64,000 bases of DNA from Allosphingosinicella deserti (GCF_003012735.1 NZ_PXYI01000002.1:372001-436000), one strand, 5' to 3'. Positions 32,653-42,383 are shown, counted from the first letter of the stretch. Program-made: numbers and translations. Notes: generated by a model not told the origin, from the sequence alone.

Positions 32653-33432
32653 CTACTCGGCGGATGGCTTGCTGCGGGTGATGAACCCGAGCATCGCCTC
32701 CCGCATTATCGTCTGCTGCTTCGCTATCCACGCCGGATCTGGAGCGTTCACGTCCGCCAGGGTGCGCCTCTCAATCTCATTGCGTGCCGCGACGAGCTTC
32801 GGGAACCATGGTGTCTGCTGGAACCGCATCATCGTGGCATGCTCGGCAGCCGTGAGCTTCGCCGCTGTCTGGGCGAGCGCCGTCTGCTCGACACGCTTCA
32901 TCGCTGCCGGATCGACGCTTCCGGTTCCGGTCGCCACAGCGTCGTTCGCCATGCTCGTGCTAAGCGGATCGAGATCTGCCCCTTCGAGAACCGAAAGGAG
33001 TATTCTGCGGACCACGGGGTCGCGGTACATGTTCGCAGCCGCCTTCATCTCCGTTGCGGTCAGCCGCTCGGCGAAGATCCCGGCGTTGCGCTCCAGCATT
33101 CTTGCCACGAATTGCTCGATGCCGAGCTGCGCGGTTGGTCGGGCCGCGCTCAGCGCCGCGTCGCCAACGCCGGGATATTCCTGTTCCAGCGCCGCCGAAG
33201 CCGGATCGATCGCGAGCGCACGCCGAGACGCGACTTCCCAAGACCGCATGTTCATTGCCCGGTACGTCTCGGCCGGATAGGCGAGCCGCGCGAGCTCGCG
33301 CGCAATCGCCATTGTCGCATCGGACGCCTGTCCGGGAGATGCCTGCGAAGGCAGGCGCTGAGCTGTCGCCGGAGCCGCGGTCTCAACCCCGGCGAGCGCC
33401 GTCAGCGCTCCAAAAAGGAGCGCCCGCCTCAC
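32653..33432 (-). CDS. Secreted DUF2059-domain protein
   Basis: The 259-residue protein has a signal peptide (LLFGALTALAG, cleavage near ATAQ). The C-terminal half is a DUF2059-like helical region (ERLTATEMKAAANMYRDPVVRRIL and the AEHATMMRFQQTPWFPKL segment). It is periplasmic and has no known function. Its ATG overlaps the dnaN stop by four bases (ATGA at 33429-33432), which is unusual for an exported protein next to a replication gene. Confidence 0.82.
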   Translation of the reverse strand: MRRALLFGALTALAGVETAAPATAQRLPSQASPGQASDATMAIARELARLAYPAETYRAMNMRSWEVASRRALAIDPASAALEQEYPGVGDAALSAARPTAQLGIEQFVARMLERNAGIFAERLTATEMKAAANMYRDPVVRRILLSVLEGADLDPLSTSMANDAVATGTGSVDPAAMKRVEQTALAQTAAKLTAAEHATMMRFQQTPWFPKLVAARNEIERRTLADVNAPDPAWIAKQQTIMREAMLGFITRSKPSAE

Positions 33433-34541
33433 ACCCGCATCGGCATCAGCACGTACAGCGCCGGGGCCTTGTCATTCTCGCGCAACAGCGTCGGCGCCGC
33501 GGCGTCGGCGAGGTGCATCTCCACGGTATCGCCCTCGATCTGGCCGAGGATGTCGAGCAGGTAGCGCGCGTTGAAGCCGATCTCGATTCCGTCCGACGTA
33601 TAATCGCCCGACACTTCCTCGGCCGCCGTTCCGTTTTCCGGGCTGGTGACCGAAAGGGTTACCCGGTCGCGGTCGAGGGTCATCTTGACCGCCCGCGTCT
33701 TCTCGCTGGCGATCGTGGCGACGCGGTCGACGCCTTCCTCGAAGCTGCGCGGATCGATGCGCAGCAGCTTGTCGTTCGCGGTCGGGATGACCCGGCTGTA
33801 ATCCGGGAAGGTGCCGTCGATCAGCTTCGATGTCAGGATCGCGGTGCCCAGGCCGAAGCGGATCTTGGTCTCGGAAAGCGACACCTGGACGCTGCCATCG
33901 ACTTCGTCGAGCAGTTTGCGGAGCTCGGCCACGCATTTGCGCGGGATGATTACGTCCGGCATGCCTTCGGCGCCGCCCGGCCGCGGCACCGTCACGCGCG
34001 CCAGTCGGTGTCCGTCGGTCGCCGCGGCCTTCAGCACCGGCTGTGCCTCGTCCGACACGTGCAGGAAGATGCCGTTCAGATAATAACGCGTCTCTTCGGT
34101 CGAGATCGCAAACCGCGTCTTGTCGATGATCTGCTTCAGCGTCGTCGCGGGAAGCTCGAAGCGGGTCGGCAGCTCGCCTTCCGCGATCACCGGGAAATCG
34201 TCGCGCGGCAAGGTTGCCAGGTTGAAGCGGGCACGGCCGGCGAGCACCTGCATCTTGCCTTCCGACGCGCTGAGCTCGACCTGGCTTCCTTCGGGCAGCT
34301 TGCGCGCAATGTCGAACAAGGTGTGTGCCGAAACGGTGGTGGCCCCTGCCTGGAGCACCTGCGCCTCGACGGTCTCGTTGATCTGGAGATCGAGATCGGT
34401 CGCCATCAGGCGCAATCCGCCACCCTCGCTCGCCTCGATCAGCACGTTCGACAGGATCGGGATGGTGTTCCTGCGCTCCACCACGGATTGGACGTGGCCG
34501 AGGCTCCTCAGGAGCGTAGCCCGTTCGATCGTCGCCTTCAT
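33429..34541 (-). CDS. dnaN: DNA polymerase III beta subunit (sliding clamp)
   Basis: The 370-residue protein has the three-domain clamp fold with start MKATIERATLLRSLGHVQSV, IPILSNVLIEA, FDIARKLPEG, LPRDDFP and the C-terminal MPMRV ending (usual M-P-[ML]-R-x). It encircles DNA and tethers DNA polymerase III. The start is supported by GGGGGATTCC in front. Downstream on the same strand come DUF2059 and recF. dnaA is not in the window. Confidence 0.96.
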   Translation of the reverse strand: MKATIERATLLRSLGHVQSVVERRNTIPILSNVLIEASEGGGLRLMATDLDLQINETVEAQVLQAGATTVSAHTLFDIARKLPEGSQVELSASEGKMQVLAGRARFNLATLPRDDFPVIAEGELPTRFELPATTLKQIIDKTRFAISTEETRYYLNGIFLHVSDEAQPVLKAAATDGHRLARVTVPRPGGAEGMPDVIIPRKCVAELRKLLDEVDGSVQVSLSETKIRFGLGTAILTSKLIDGTFPDYSRVIPTANDKLLRIDPRSFEEGVDRVATIASEKTRAVKMTLDRDRVTLSVTSPENGTAAEEVSGDYTSDGIEIGFNARYLLDILGQIEGDTVEMHLADAAAPTLLRENDKAPALYVLMPMRV

Positions 34542-34620
34542 GGAATCCCCCGAAAATGGTACTTGTCCGCGGGTTGTAAAGCGGCGCCGCCTTTCTCGCT
34601 AGAGGGTAGTGCGGCGCATG

Positions 34621-34651
34621 CGAAAACGGCCGGGGATAAAACCCGGCCGTT
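34621..34651 (-). terminator. Intrinsic terminator after the beta-barrel protein gene
   Basis: AACGGCCGGG and CCCGGCCGTT form a ten-base perfect stem with a seven-base A/T-rich loop. On the minus strand the stem is followed by TTTTCG. It sits 33 bases beyond the gene end and could also serve dnaN's upstream side. Confidence 0.7.
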
Positions 34652-34683
34652 CGAGTCTCGGCTCCCGAGCCAAGAGCGTGCGA

Positions 34684-35361
34684 TCAGAAGCGGACGCCGA
34701 ATGCGGCGACGACCTGGTGACGATCGAGGTTGATGTCGGTGTCGAAATTGTCGGCATCGAAATCATCGAGATCGAAATCGTCGCTGAAATCGAGATTGGT
34801 GTAGTTCGAATAGCGGTATTCGAGCTTGCCGTAGGCGTTGGGGCCGAACAGCTGCTCGATCCCCGCGCCCAGCCGCCAGCCGTCCGCATTGGTGTCGAAC
34901 TCGAAGCGATCGTCGGTGGTCCGGAAACCGGCTTCGATGCTCGTGTTGGTGTAACCGCCCTTTGCGTAGAGCAAGGTCCGCGGCGTCACGGCGTAGCCGA
35001 GCCGTGCGCCGACATAGATGTCACGCCCGGTGGCGACACGGGAGGTAAAGGCGATACCGTCGAGGCTCTCGTCCGACTCCTGCTTGCCGCTCGAATCCGA
35101 ATATTCCGCCTCGACACCGGCGACCACGCCGCCAAGATCGAAATCGTAGCCGACGCCGACACCGTAGGTGACGCCTTCGATGGATTCGTCGCCATTGTCG
35201 CCGCTGGTGTCGACACTGTCGTCGTTGCTGTCGCCGGATTTCAGCACGTCATAGCCGACGATGCCTTCGATGCGAGGGCCGGTGAAGGGGGACGCTTCTT
35301 GGGCAAGCGCGGGGGTGGCGAAGCTGCCGGCAAGAAGGGCGGCGACGAGATAGGTACGCAT
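34684..35361 (-). CDS. Outer-membrane beta-barrel protein with Asp-rich segment
   Basis: The 225-residue protein has a signal peptide (cleavage after ALAQ) and an eight-stranded OmpA/Opa-like barrel (OMP_b-brl): GPRIEGIVGYDVL, GVGVGYDFDLGGVVAGVEAEY, LGYAVTPRTLLYAKGGY, WRLGAGIEQLFG, KLEYRYSNYTN, and the final HQVVAAFGVRF ending in Phe. Between the last two strands is a run very rich in Asp/Phe (DFSDDFDLDDFD and DADNFDTDIN), which could bind Ca2+ outside the cell. A terminator follows. The function is unknown; such proteins usually stabilise the outer membrane or adhere. Confidence 0.85.
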   Translation of the reverse strand: MRTYLVAALLAGSFATPALAQEASPFTGPRIEGIVGYDVLKSGDSNDDSVDTSGDNGDESIEGVTYGVGVGYDFDLGGVVAGVEAEYSDSSGKQESDESLDGIAFTSRVATGRDIYVGARLGYAVTPRTLLYAKGGYTNTSIEAGFRTTDDRFEFDTNADGWRLGAGIEQLFGPNAYGKLEYRYSNYTNLDFSDDFDLDDFDADNFDTDINLDRHQVVAAFGVRF

Positions 35362-35491
35362 GGAAACACTCCGTTATGCAAGTTCGTGGGAACGGACCGC
35401 CCAGCGTCTCCTTGGGAGAAAGGTTTCATTAACCGTACCTAAACAGCGATTCTTGTTGCATTTGTGCAACAGCCGCGTTCATGCTCCGGTG

Positions 35492-35980
35492 ATGCATCGC
35501 CTCACCATGTTTGTCGTTGTTTTTCTGTGTCTTGCGGTCCCCGCCTTGGCGCAGAAAGCGAGCCTCGGGGTGTTCGGCCTGTGGGGCGCCTTCGCGGAAA
35601 AAGATCGTTGCTACGCCATTTCAGAGCCGCAGCGGACGGCGCGGAACAATCCTCGGGGCGCTTTCGCATCGATCAGCTGGTGGCCCGGGCGCGATGCCAA
35701 CGGGCAGGTCTACTTCCGGCTCAGCCAGGCCAAGCGCCCCGGCTCGGCCGTGTTGCTCCGGATTGATGCGCGCACGTTTCAGCTCGCCGGTGGCGCGAGC
35801 AACGCCTGGGCGCCGGATGCCCTCGCCGACGCCGATATTCTCGCCACGATCCGCACGGGCGTCGAGATGACGATCGAATCCCGCTCCGAGCGCGGTCTCC
35901 TGATCCGCGATTCCTATGCCCTGCGCGGGGCTGCGACGGCGATCGATGCAGCTGCGATCGGCTGCGCGCGTCGGCGATGA
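35492..35980 (+). CDS. Secreted IalB-like protein
   Basis: The protein is 162 residues from the ATG at 35492. A signal peptide (MFVVVFLCLAVPALAQ) is followed by a domain with LGVFGLWGAFAEKDRCYAIS, SISWWPGR and the Cys near the C-terminus (AIGCARR), matching the layout of invasion-associated locus B-type proteins with one disulfide. The family is common in alphaproteobacterial envelopes; the 'invasion' name is historical. It overlaps the next gene by four bases (ATGA). Confidence 0.7.
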   Translation: MHRLTMFVVVFLCLAVPALAQKASLGVFGLWGAFAEKDRCYAISEPQRTARNNPRGAFASISWWPGRDANGQVYFRLSQAKRPGSAVLLRIDARTFQLAGGASNAWAPDALADADILATIRTGVEMTIESRSERGLLIRDSYALRGAATAIDAAAIGCARRR

Positions 35981-36627
35981 TTGCCGGCACCTTCTATATC
36001 GCACGGCATGGCGAGACCGTGTTCAACGCCGCGATGCGGATGCAGGGCCGCACGGTCCACACGCCGCTGACGCGCGCGGGGTTCGACCAGGCCGAGGAAA
36101 TCGGGGTTGCCCTCCGCGACGCGCTCGGGGGCGGGCCATCGCTCCACCTGTGGGCGTCCCCCACCGGCCGCGCGCTGCAGACGCTGGCGATCGTCGCCGA
36201 GCATCTCGATCTCGATTGGCATTCGGCGCGAATGGATCCGCGGCTCGACGAAATGGACATGGGCGACTGGGGCGGCCGCTCCTACCAGGAGATCCACGAT
36301 GCCGAAGGGCCGCTCGTCGATCGCCGGAGCGGTCTGTTCACGCGCCGTCCCCCCGCCGGCGAATGGTATGACGACATCGCGCTGCGTTTGTCGCGCTGGC
36401 TCGATGATCAGGCTGACGATGCCTGCGACAGGCTCGTCATCATGCACGGCATTTCCTCGCGTGTGCTCCGCGGCCTGCTGACCGGCGGCGCGCCGCGTCC
36501 GGAATGCGGCGCGCCGGTGGCCCCCTCGTTGCCGCAGGGATCGATCGTGCGAATCGCCGACGGCGTGGAGACGTTGCTCCACCGCGCCGTCGGCGGCTTC
36601 GGCGCGTCGCGGCCACTGACCGCCTGA
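35977..36627 (+). CDS. Histidine phosphatase family protein
   Basis: The 216-residue phosphoglycerate-mutase-like phosphatase has the catalytic RHGET at about 10-14 (phospho-His), SPTGRALQTL, MDMGDWGGRSYQEI, and VIMHGISSRVLRGLL containing the second His. This is the CobC/PhoE-type branch that dephosphorylates small molecules. It is translationally coupled to the IalB-like gene and precedes rlmN by 66 bases, but no pathway is evident. Confidence 0.88.
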   Translation: MIAGTFYIARHGETVFNAAMRMQGRTVHTPLTRAGFDQAEEIGVALRDALGGGPSLHLWASPTGRALQTLAIVAEHLDLDWHSARMDPRLDEMDMGDWGGRSYQEIHDAEGPLVDRRSGLFTRRPPAGEWYDDIALRLSRWLDDQADDACDRLVIMHGISSRVLRGLLTGGAPRPECGAPVAPSLPQGSIVRIADGVETLLHRAVGGFGASRPLTA

Positions 36628-36693
36628 CCTTCCATCGGTGCGGCCCGCGATGGTCTAGAAAAAACCACGTTTCTCGCCTACATAGACGTCCTC

Positions 36694-37890
36694 ATGACAG
36701 CTCCCATGCCAATCCCCGGTCTGATCGACCCGGTTCCCGTCCCGCGTCCCGCTTTCGAGAGCGACGACGGTCGCGTCGATCTCGTCGGCCTGCCGCGCGA
36801 TCAGATTCGTGATGCGCTCGTCGAGGCCGGCCTCGACCTCAGGCAGGCGAAGCTGCGGGCGAAGCAGATCTGGCACCAGATCTATAATCGCGGCGCCACC
36901 GAGTTCGATGCGATGAGCGACATCGCCAAGCCGCAGCGCGCCTGGCTTTCGGAACGCTTCAAGGTCGGCCGTCCCGACATCGTCGTCCAGCAGGTCTCGA
37001 CCGACGGCACCCGCAAATGGTTGCTCAAGACCGACGACGGGCATGATTTTGAAATGGTGTTCATCCCCGATGCGGACCGCGGCACGCTGTGCGTGTCGTC
37101 GCAGGTGGGGTGCACGCTGAATTGCCGCTTCTGCCATACCGGCACGATGCGGCTGGTCCGCAATCTGCGTCCGAACGAGATCGTCGGCCAGGTGATGTTG
37201 GCGCGCGACGCGCTCGGCGAATGGCCGTCCCAGCCGGAGGGCCGGATGCTGTCCAACATCGTCATGATGGGCATGGGTGAGCCGCTCTACAATTTCGACA
37301 ATGTCCGCGACGCGCTGAAGATCGTCATGGACGGCGACGGCCTCGGCCTATCCCGGCGCCGGATCACGCTGTCGACGTCCGGCGTGGTGCCGATGATGGC
37401 CAAAGCGGGCGAGGAGATCGGGGTCAATCTCGCCGTTTCGCTCCATGCGGTGACCAAGGAGGTGCGCGACGAGATCGTGCCCTTGAATCGCAAATACGGC
37501 ATTGAGGAGCTGCTTCAGGCCTGCGCCGATTATCCAGGCGCCAACAATGCGCGCCGCATCACCTTCGAATATGTGATGCTGAAGGATAAGAATGACAGCG
37601 ACGAGGATGCGCGCGAGCTCGTCCGGCTGATCCGCAAGTACAAGTTGCCGGCCAAGGTGAACCTCATCCCGTTCAATCCCTGGCCGGGGGCGCTGTACGA
37701 ATGCTCGTCGGACGAGCGAGTCCAGCGTTTCTCGGACATCGTCTACGAAGGCGGCATCTCGGCGCCGATCCGCCGCCCCCGCGGCCGCGACATCATGGCC
37801 GCATGCGGCCAGCTCAAGTCGGCCGCGGAAAAGAAGAGCCGCGCCGAGCTCGACCGCATCGCCGAGGAAAAGCAGGCGGCGCTCGCTTGA
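36694..37890 (+). CDS. rlmN: 23S rRNA/tRNA adenine-2503-C2 methyltransferase RlmN
   Basis: The 398-residue radical-SAM enzyme methylates A2503 of 23S rRNA and A37 of some tRNAs. The Fe-S motif CTLNCRFC puts Cys at 140, 144 and 147. The catalytic Cys near residue 371 (IMAACGQL) and the methyl-carrying region are present. Other features are [24 protein letters not shown] and [10 protein letters not shown]. The start is supported by homology. It overlaps the next gene by four bases. Confidence 0.96.
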   Translation: MTAPMPIPGLIDPVPVPRPAFESDDGRVDLVGLPRDQIRDALVEAGLDLRQAKLRAKQIWHQIYNRGATEFDAMSDIAKPQRAWLSERFKVGRPDIVVQQVSTDGTRKWLLKTDDGHDFEMVFIPDADRGTLCVSSQVGCTLNCRFCHTGTMRLVRNLRPNEIVGQVMLARDALGEWPSQPEGRMLSNIVMMGMGEPLYNFDNVRDALKIVMDGDGLGLSRRRITLSTSGVVPMMAKAGEEIGVNLAVSLHAVTKEVRDEIVPLNRKYGIEELLQACADYPGANNARRITFEYVMLKDKNDSDEDARELVRLIRKYKLPAKVNLIPFNPWPGALYECSSDERVQRFSDIVYEGGISAPIRRPRGRDIMAACGQLKSAAEKKSRAELDRIAEEKQAALA

Positions 37891-38849
37891 GCGAGGTGCG
37901 TGCGCAGGCGTCGCGCGGGATTGCGATCGCCAGGTACCGTCGGCCCTTCAGAGTCGCCGGAAGCGCGTGTCTGGTGGTCTTCACGGTCCGGCTCAGCGGG
38001 CTCGACAGCATTCTGTACGTGGACGGCGAAGCCGTCGCCGAGGACTCGACTCCGGCAGCCGGGCTCGAAGCCGTGCGTAACCATCGACTGGCCGCGCGGC
38101 TTCCCGACGGAAGCGCGATCGACGTCGAGGCGGGTTATATCAGCTGGGTGAACGTCGGCATCTCGGTGCGCCGCGACGGATATCTCGTCCATCAGAGCCA
38201 CCCGGGCAGAACGATCGCCTACCCGGAGCGTGCGCGCGAAATGGTGCTAAACGCCAAGGATCCCCAGCTGCCGCCGGGCTACGACCCCGGCGTTCTCAGC
38301 CGCAACAAGGTCCCGATTCTCGTCGACGTCGCGCTCGGGTTGCTCTTCTACGTCGTCGCCAAGCTCACCGATCTCAGCACGGCCGCCTTGGTCGGAGCCG
38401 CGGCGGGGCTGGCGCTCGTCCTCGTCCAACGCTTCGTGAAGGTGGACTTGCTTGGCGGCCTGGCCCTGTTCGGCGTGTTCATGCTGCTCGTCTCCGCGGG
38501 CCTCGCTCTGCTCTTTCAGGACGACATGGCGGTGAAGCTGCGTACCAGCATCGTCGGCGTGATCAGCGCGATCCTGTTCCTCGGCGACGGGCTGCTCGGC
38601 GGAAACCGGCTCGGCAAGGGCCTTTGCCGCTATCTCCCTTACAGCGACATCGATCCGGGCCGACTCGGCATCGGCATGGGTACGGTCGGTCTGTTGATGG
38701 CCGCCCTCAATTATGCCGTAGCGAAGCTTGCCAGCACCTCCGCCTGGCTATTCTATTCGACGTTCGTCGACTTCTTCCTGATGATGGGCTTGATCATCCT
38801 GGTCTTTCGTTACGCTCGCGGACAGATGTTTGCGCGCCATCAGGGTTAA
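37887..38849 (+). CDS. YciB/IspZ-type membrane protein with extra N-terminal domain
   Basis: The protein is 320 residues. The start is a TTG (37887) or a GTG (37896), since no ATG precedes the conserved part. Residues about 145-320 have six hydrophobic segments and the septation protein A pattern ([54 protein letters not shown]). Residues 1-140 form an additional soluble, beta-rich region ([44 protein letters not shown]) not found in ordinary 180-200-residue members. It overlaps rlmN. The role is probably envelope/septum-related. Confidence 0.78.
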   Translation: MSEVRAQASRGIAIARYRRPFRVAGSACLVVFTVRLSGLDSILYVDGEAVAEDSTPAAGLEAVRNHRLAARLPDGSAIDVEAGYISWVNVGISVRRDGYLVHQSHPGRTIAYPERAREMVLNAKDPQLPPGYDPGVLSRNKVPILVDVALGLLFYVVAKLTDLSTAALVGAAAGLALVLVQRFVKVDLLGGLALFGVFMLLVSAGLALLFQDDMAVKLRTSIVGVISAILFLGDGLLGGNRLGKGLCRYLPYSDIDPGRLGIGMGTVGLLMAALNYAVAKLASTSAWLFYSTFVDFFLMMGLIILVFRYARGQMFARHQG

Positions 38850-38976
38850 TCTTCGCCGCCGTTAGGGGCAAATCTTCTCCGAATGGGGGGAAAGCCCATT
38901 CCGGGCTATGTTGGCGCTTTCTCAGCCATTGCGCACCCGCTAGACTGCGGCTCCTGTTCGGGGGAGCGTCGCGTTC

Positions 38977-40929
38977 ATGGCTGTCCATTCGTCTATTCAG
39001 CCGGCCTCCCGCGTCTGCAGGATGGGTGAGGCGATCCGCGCCCGCGACTGGGCCGAGACCCCGTTGGGACCGATCGATCAATGGCCCGATCGCCTCCGCT
39101 TCGCGCTCGAGATCTGCCTCCGCTCGAGTACGGCAAGCGCCGTCTATTGGGGTCCGGACCTCACCTTGCTCTACAATGACGCCTTTGCGGACGTCCTCGG
39201 GCAACCCGAATTGCGACTGCTCGGCCTCCCGGCGGCCGAGGCCTATGCCACGCTTTGGGATTGGCTCGGGCCGCAATTCGCCCAGGTGATCGACACCGGC
39301 GAGGGCTTGCTCGTGGCGGAGCAGAGAATCCCGATCGTCCGGAACGGCATCCTCGAGGAGACCTACTGGACCTATACGCTCAACCCGCTCGTCGCCGAAG
39401 ACGGAACGGTCTGCGGGGTCATGACCCAGCGCGACGACGTCACGCGCGCGGTTCTTGCCGAGCGCAGGCTCTCTTTCCAGATCCGCCTCGCCGATGCGAT
39501 GCGCGGAGAGGGGGATCCGCAGCAGGTGAAACACGTCGCCACCGCTCTGCTCGGCGAATATCTGAAGGCGCCGCGGGTCGGCTATGCGGAGGTGGACGAA
39601 GCCAAGGGACGGGCGATCGTCGGCAGCGACTGGTCGCGTGAGCCTGGTACGGGCCTCGCCGGTCAGCGGGTCGAGCTCGCCGCCTTCGGCGAGGAAGCGC
39701 TTGCCTATCTGCGCAGCGGGGAAGTGCTGGTGCTTTCCGACATCCGTCACGTGCCGACCGAGCGCCCGAACATCGTCGGCATGTGGGAGGCGCTGGGGGT
39801 CCGTGCACTGATCACCGTGCCGCTGGTCCGCGATGGCGAACTCAAGGCCTTGCTCTACGTCCATGAGCCGCAGCCGCGTCACTGGCGCCGGTCGGAGGCG
39901 GCGATCGCCCGCGACGTCGCCGAGCGCACTTGGGCGGCGGTGGAGCGTGCGCAGGCGGAGCGTTCGCTGCGCGAGAGCGAGGACCATTATCGCCGGACCG
40001 TCGAGTTCAATCCGCAGGTCACCTGGACCGCTCTGCCGGATGGAACCCTGAACCGGGTGGCGAGCCGATGGGAGGAGTGGACCGGCACCAAGGGGCTTGG
40101 CGACACCTGGACCAGCGGGCTGCACGCCGACGATGTCATGCCGTCCCTGGAAGCGTGGGGCCGTTCCGTGGCGACCGGGACTCCCTTTGACGTCGAGCAT
40201 CGCCTGAAGATGCGCGACGGCAGCCTTCGTTGGGCGCGTTCGCGGGCCTTCCCGCAGCGTGGCGAGCAGGGCGAGATCGTGCTGTGGTACGGATCGACCG
40301 AGGATATTCACGAGCGCAAGATCGGTGAGGAGCATCAGCGGCTGCTGATCAACGAGCTCAATCACCGGGTGAAGAATACGCTCGCCAGCGTTCAGGCGAT
40401 CGCCTTCCAGACGCTGAAGGGCGACATCACGCTTGGCGAGGCGCGGAACCGCTTCGAATCGCGGCTGATGGCGCTCGCGCGGGCGCATACGTTGCTGACC
40501 GAGCAGAATTGGGAACGCGCCGGCCTCGAACATGTCGTCCGAGACGCCACCGAGCACCTCGCCGAAAATCCCGGACGTTTCCTGGTCGCCGGCGATCCGC
40601 TCTGGCTCACTCCGCGCGCATCGCTGGCGCTTGCGCTGGCGCTGCACGAACTCGGCACCAACGCTGCCAAATATGGTGCCCTGTCCAACGAGACCGGCAC
40701 GGTCTCGATCGGTTGGAGGATCGAGCGCGGCAGCCTGCTGCTCGATTGGAAGGAGCATGGCGGCCCGCCGGTGACGGCCCCGCTCCGCCGCGGGTTCGGC
40801 TCGCGGCTCATCGAGAAGGGGCTTGGCTCCGATCTGAACGGCCACGCGGATCTGATCTTCGAAGCGGACGGAGTTCGCTGCACGATCGATGCGGCACTGC
40901 TCACCGTTCGCGCGCCCGAGCTTGGCTGA
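38977..40929 (+). CDS. PAS/GAF sensor histidine kinase, HWE family
   Basis: The 650-residue soluble kinase has an N-terminal PAS-like domain (about 20-155, ETPLGPIDQWPDRLR), a GAF domain (about 165-325), a second PAS domain with PAC (about 335-450), and an HWE-type kinase core with phospho-acceptor His near 463 (INELNHRVKNTLASVQAIA) and ALHELGTNAAKYGALS as the N-box. No transmembrane segment is seen, so it senses a cytoplasmic signal. HWE kinases in Alphaproteobacteria often feed the PhyR general stress response, but no response regulator lies next to it. Confidence 0.92.
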   Translation: MAVHSSIQPASRVCRMGEAIRARDWAETPLGPIDQWPDRLRFALEICLRSSTASAVYWGPDLTLLYNDAFADVLGQPELRLLGLPAAEAYATLWDWLGPQFAQVIDTGEGLLVAEQRIPIVRNGILEETYWTYTLNPLVAEDGTVCGVMTQRDDVTRAVLAERRLSFQIRLADAMRGEGDPQQVKHVATALLGEYLKAPRVGYAEVDEAKGRAIVGSDWSREPGTGLAGQRVELAAFGEEALAYLRSGEVLVLSDIRHVPTERPNIVGMWEALGVRALITVPLVRDGELKALLYVHEPQPRHWRRSEAAIARDVAERTWAAVERAQAERSLRESEDHYRRTVEFNPQVTWTALPDGTLNRVASRWEEWTGTKGLGDTWTSGLHADDVMPSLEAWGRSVATGTPFDVEHRLKMRDGSLRWARSRAFPQRGEQGEIVLWYGSTEDIHERKIGEEHQRLLINELNHRVKNTLASVQAIAFQTLKGDITLGEARNRFESRLMALARAHTLLTEQNWERAGLEHVVRDATEHLAENPGRFLVAGDPLWLTPRASLALALALHELGTNAAKYGALSNETGTVSIGWRIERGSLLLDWKEHGGPPVTAPLRRGFGSRLIEKGLGSDLNGHADLIFEADGVRCTIDAALLTVRAPELG

Positions 40930-41061
40930 ACAGGGCGGCATCTTCCGAGCGCCAACCTTCGAAGACCGGCCGCGGGCGCGGAAACTTCCGCGCCGATTTA
41001 CAATAAAGTCCTGAGTAGTTGGCGGGTTGCGCATCCGAAACGTTCGGATATTCTCTTTCGA

Positions 41062-42327
41062 ATGTGGCTGCTCGACAAAATGCTTCGCCGGCTCCTCAAG
41101 AAGGGTGAGCTCATCGTCGTCGACCATGACGGCAAGGAATATTTCTACGGAAGCCCGGAGCCCGGCTGGACGCCGTTGCGGATACGCCTGACCGATCGCG
41201 GGGCGGCGCTCCATATCGCCAAGGATCCGCGCGTGGGTGCCGGCGAAACCTATATGGACGGGCGGTTGGTCGTCGAGGGCGGCGGTGACATCCGCGACCT
41301 CGTCTTGCTGATCCGGATGAACGCGCCGTGGGAGAAACCGGGCGCGCTCCGCCCGCGCGGGCCGCTGCGCAAGGCCGTGCACCGGATGGTCGGGAGGCTC
41401 GATCAGATCAACTGGAAAAGCCGGTCGCGCCGAAATGCCGAGCACACCTACAATCTTACCCGCCGCCTCTACGAACTCTTCCTTGACGAGGACCGGCAAT
41501 ATACCTGCGCTTATTATCTTGATCCCAAAGACGATCTCGAGAAGGCCCAGCTCGACAAGAAGGCGCATCTCGCCGCGAAGTTGCATCTGAAACCGGGCAT
41601 GAAGGTGCTCGATATCGGCTGCGGCTGGGGCGGACTCGCCCTCTATTTGCACCGTCAATATGGTGTCGAGGTGCTCGGTGTCGCGCTCGCGCCCGATCAG
41701 ATCCAATTCTGCCGGGAACGCGCCGCCGCGGCCGGCGTGTCCGACAAGGTGCGGTTCGAGCTCACCGACTATCGCGACGTAGAAGGAACGTTCGACCGGA
41801 TCATCAGCGTCGGCCTGATCGAGCATCTCGGCACGCCTCACTATCCCGGCTTCTTCGCCAAGACCCACGACTTGCTCGCGCCGGACGGAGTGATGGTCTC
41901 CCATTGCTGCGGACGTATCGGCGGCCCCGGCGTGACCGATAAATGGACACGCAAATATATCTTTCCGGGCGGCTACATCCCGGCGCTGTCGGAATTGGTG
42001 GTCCAGGCCGAGAAGCACCGTATGATCGTCACCGACGTCGAGGCGGTGCGATACCATTATGCCCTGACGCTGGAGGAATGGTACCGCCGGACGGTCGCCG
42101 CCAGGGAGGAAATCGTTCGGCTGTACGATGAGCGTTTCTATCGGATGTGGCAATTCTATCTGGCCGGCGCCGAAGCGGCGTTCCGCTACGGCGGCATGGT
42201 CAATTGGCAGCTTCAATATGTGAAGCGCCGCGACGCGATCCCGATGACCTGGGACTATCTCTACGAGGAGGAGCGGCGCTTGCGCGCGGCCGAGGCGCCG
42301 CCGCAATGGCATCTAGCCGCCGAGTGA
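41062..42327 (+). CDS. Cyclopropane-fatty-acyl-phospholipid synthase family
   Basis: The 421-residue SAM-dependent methyltransferase has an N-terminal lipid-binding region (about 1-120), then HTYNLTRRLYELFLDE (usual YDLGNDFY region), SAM-binding MKVLDIGCGWGGLAL near 183, a base motif around VGLIEHLG, KYIFPGGYIP, and LTLEEWYRRT near the C-terminus. It methylates the double bond of membrane unsaturated fatty acids. It has its own upstream promoter region (132 bases) and a terminator after the stop. Close relatives can instead make methylated or other modified lipids. Confidence 0.92.
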   Translation: MWLLDKMLRRLLKKGELIVVDHDGKEYFYGSPEPGWTPLRIRLTDRGAALHIAKDPRVGAGETYMDGRLVVEGGGDIRDLVLLIRMNAPWEKPGALRPRGPLRKAVHRMVGRLDQINWKSRSRRNAEHTYNLTRRLYELFLDEDRQYTCAYYLDPKDDLEKAQLDKKAHLAAKLHLKPGMKVLDIGCGWGGLALYLHRQYGVEVLGVALAPDQIQFCRERAAAAGVSDKVRFELTDYRDVEGTFDRIISVGLIEHLGTPHYPGFFAKTHDLLAPDGVMVSHCCGRIGGPGVTDKWTRKYIFPGGYIPALSELVVQAEKHRMIVTDVEAVRYHYALTLEEWYRRTVAAREEIVRLYDERFYRMWQFYLAGAEAAFRYGGMVNWQLQYVKRRDAIPMTWDYLYEEERRLRAAEAPPQWHLAAE

Positions 42328-42341
42328 CGGGCGCGTGAAAG

Positions 42342-42378
42342 AGGGCCGGAGCGTCTCCGCACCGGCCCTTCGCTTTTT
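42342..42378. terminator. Terminator between convergent genes
   Basis: AGGGCCGG and CCGGCCCT form the stem around a 12-base loop; TTCGCTTTTT follows on the plus strand. It lies 15 bases after the fatty-acid synthase stop and just before the convergent EF-hand gene, so it may work both ways. Confidence 0.7.
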
Positions 42379-42383
42379 CCGTC

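Noticed and set aside
38794-42312. A minus-strand open frame of 1172 codons antisense to four genes.
   Set aside because: It is complementary to the histidine kinase and cyclopropane synthase genes, which have strong domain evidence. Its translation lacks domains and crosses gene boundaries, as expected for a high-GC shadow frame.
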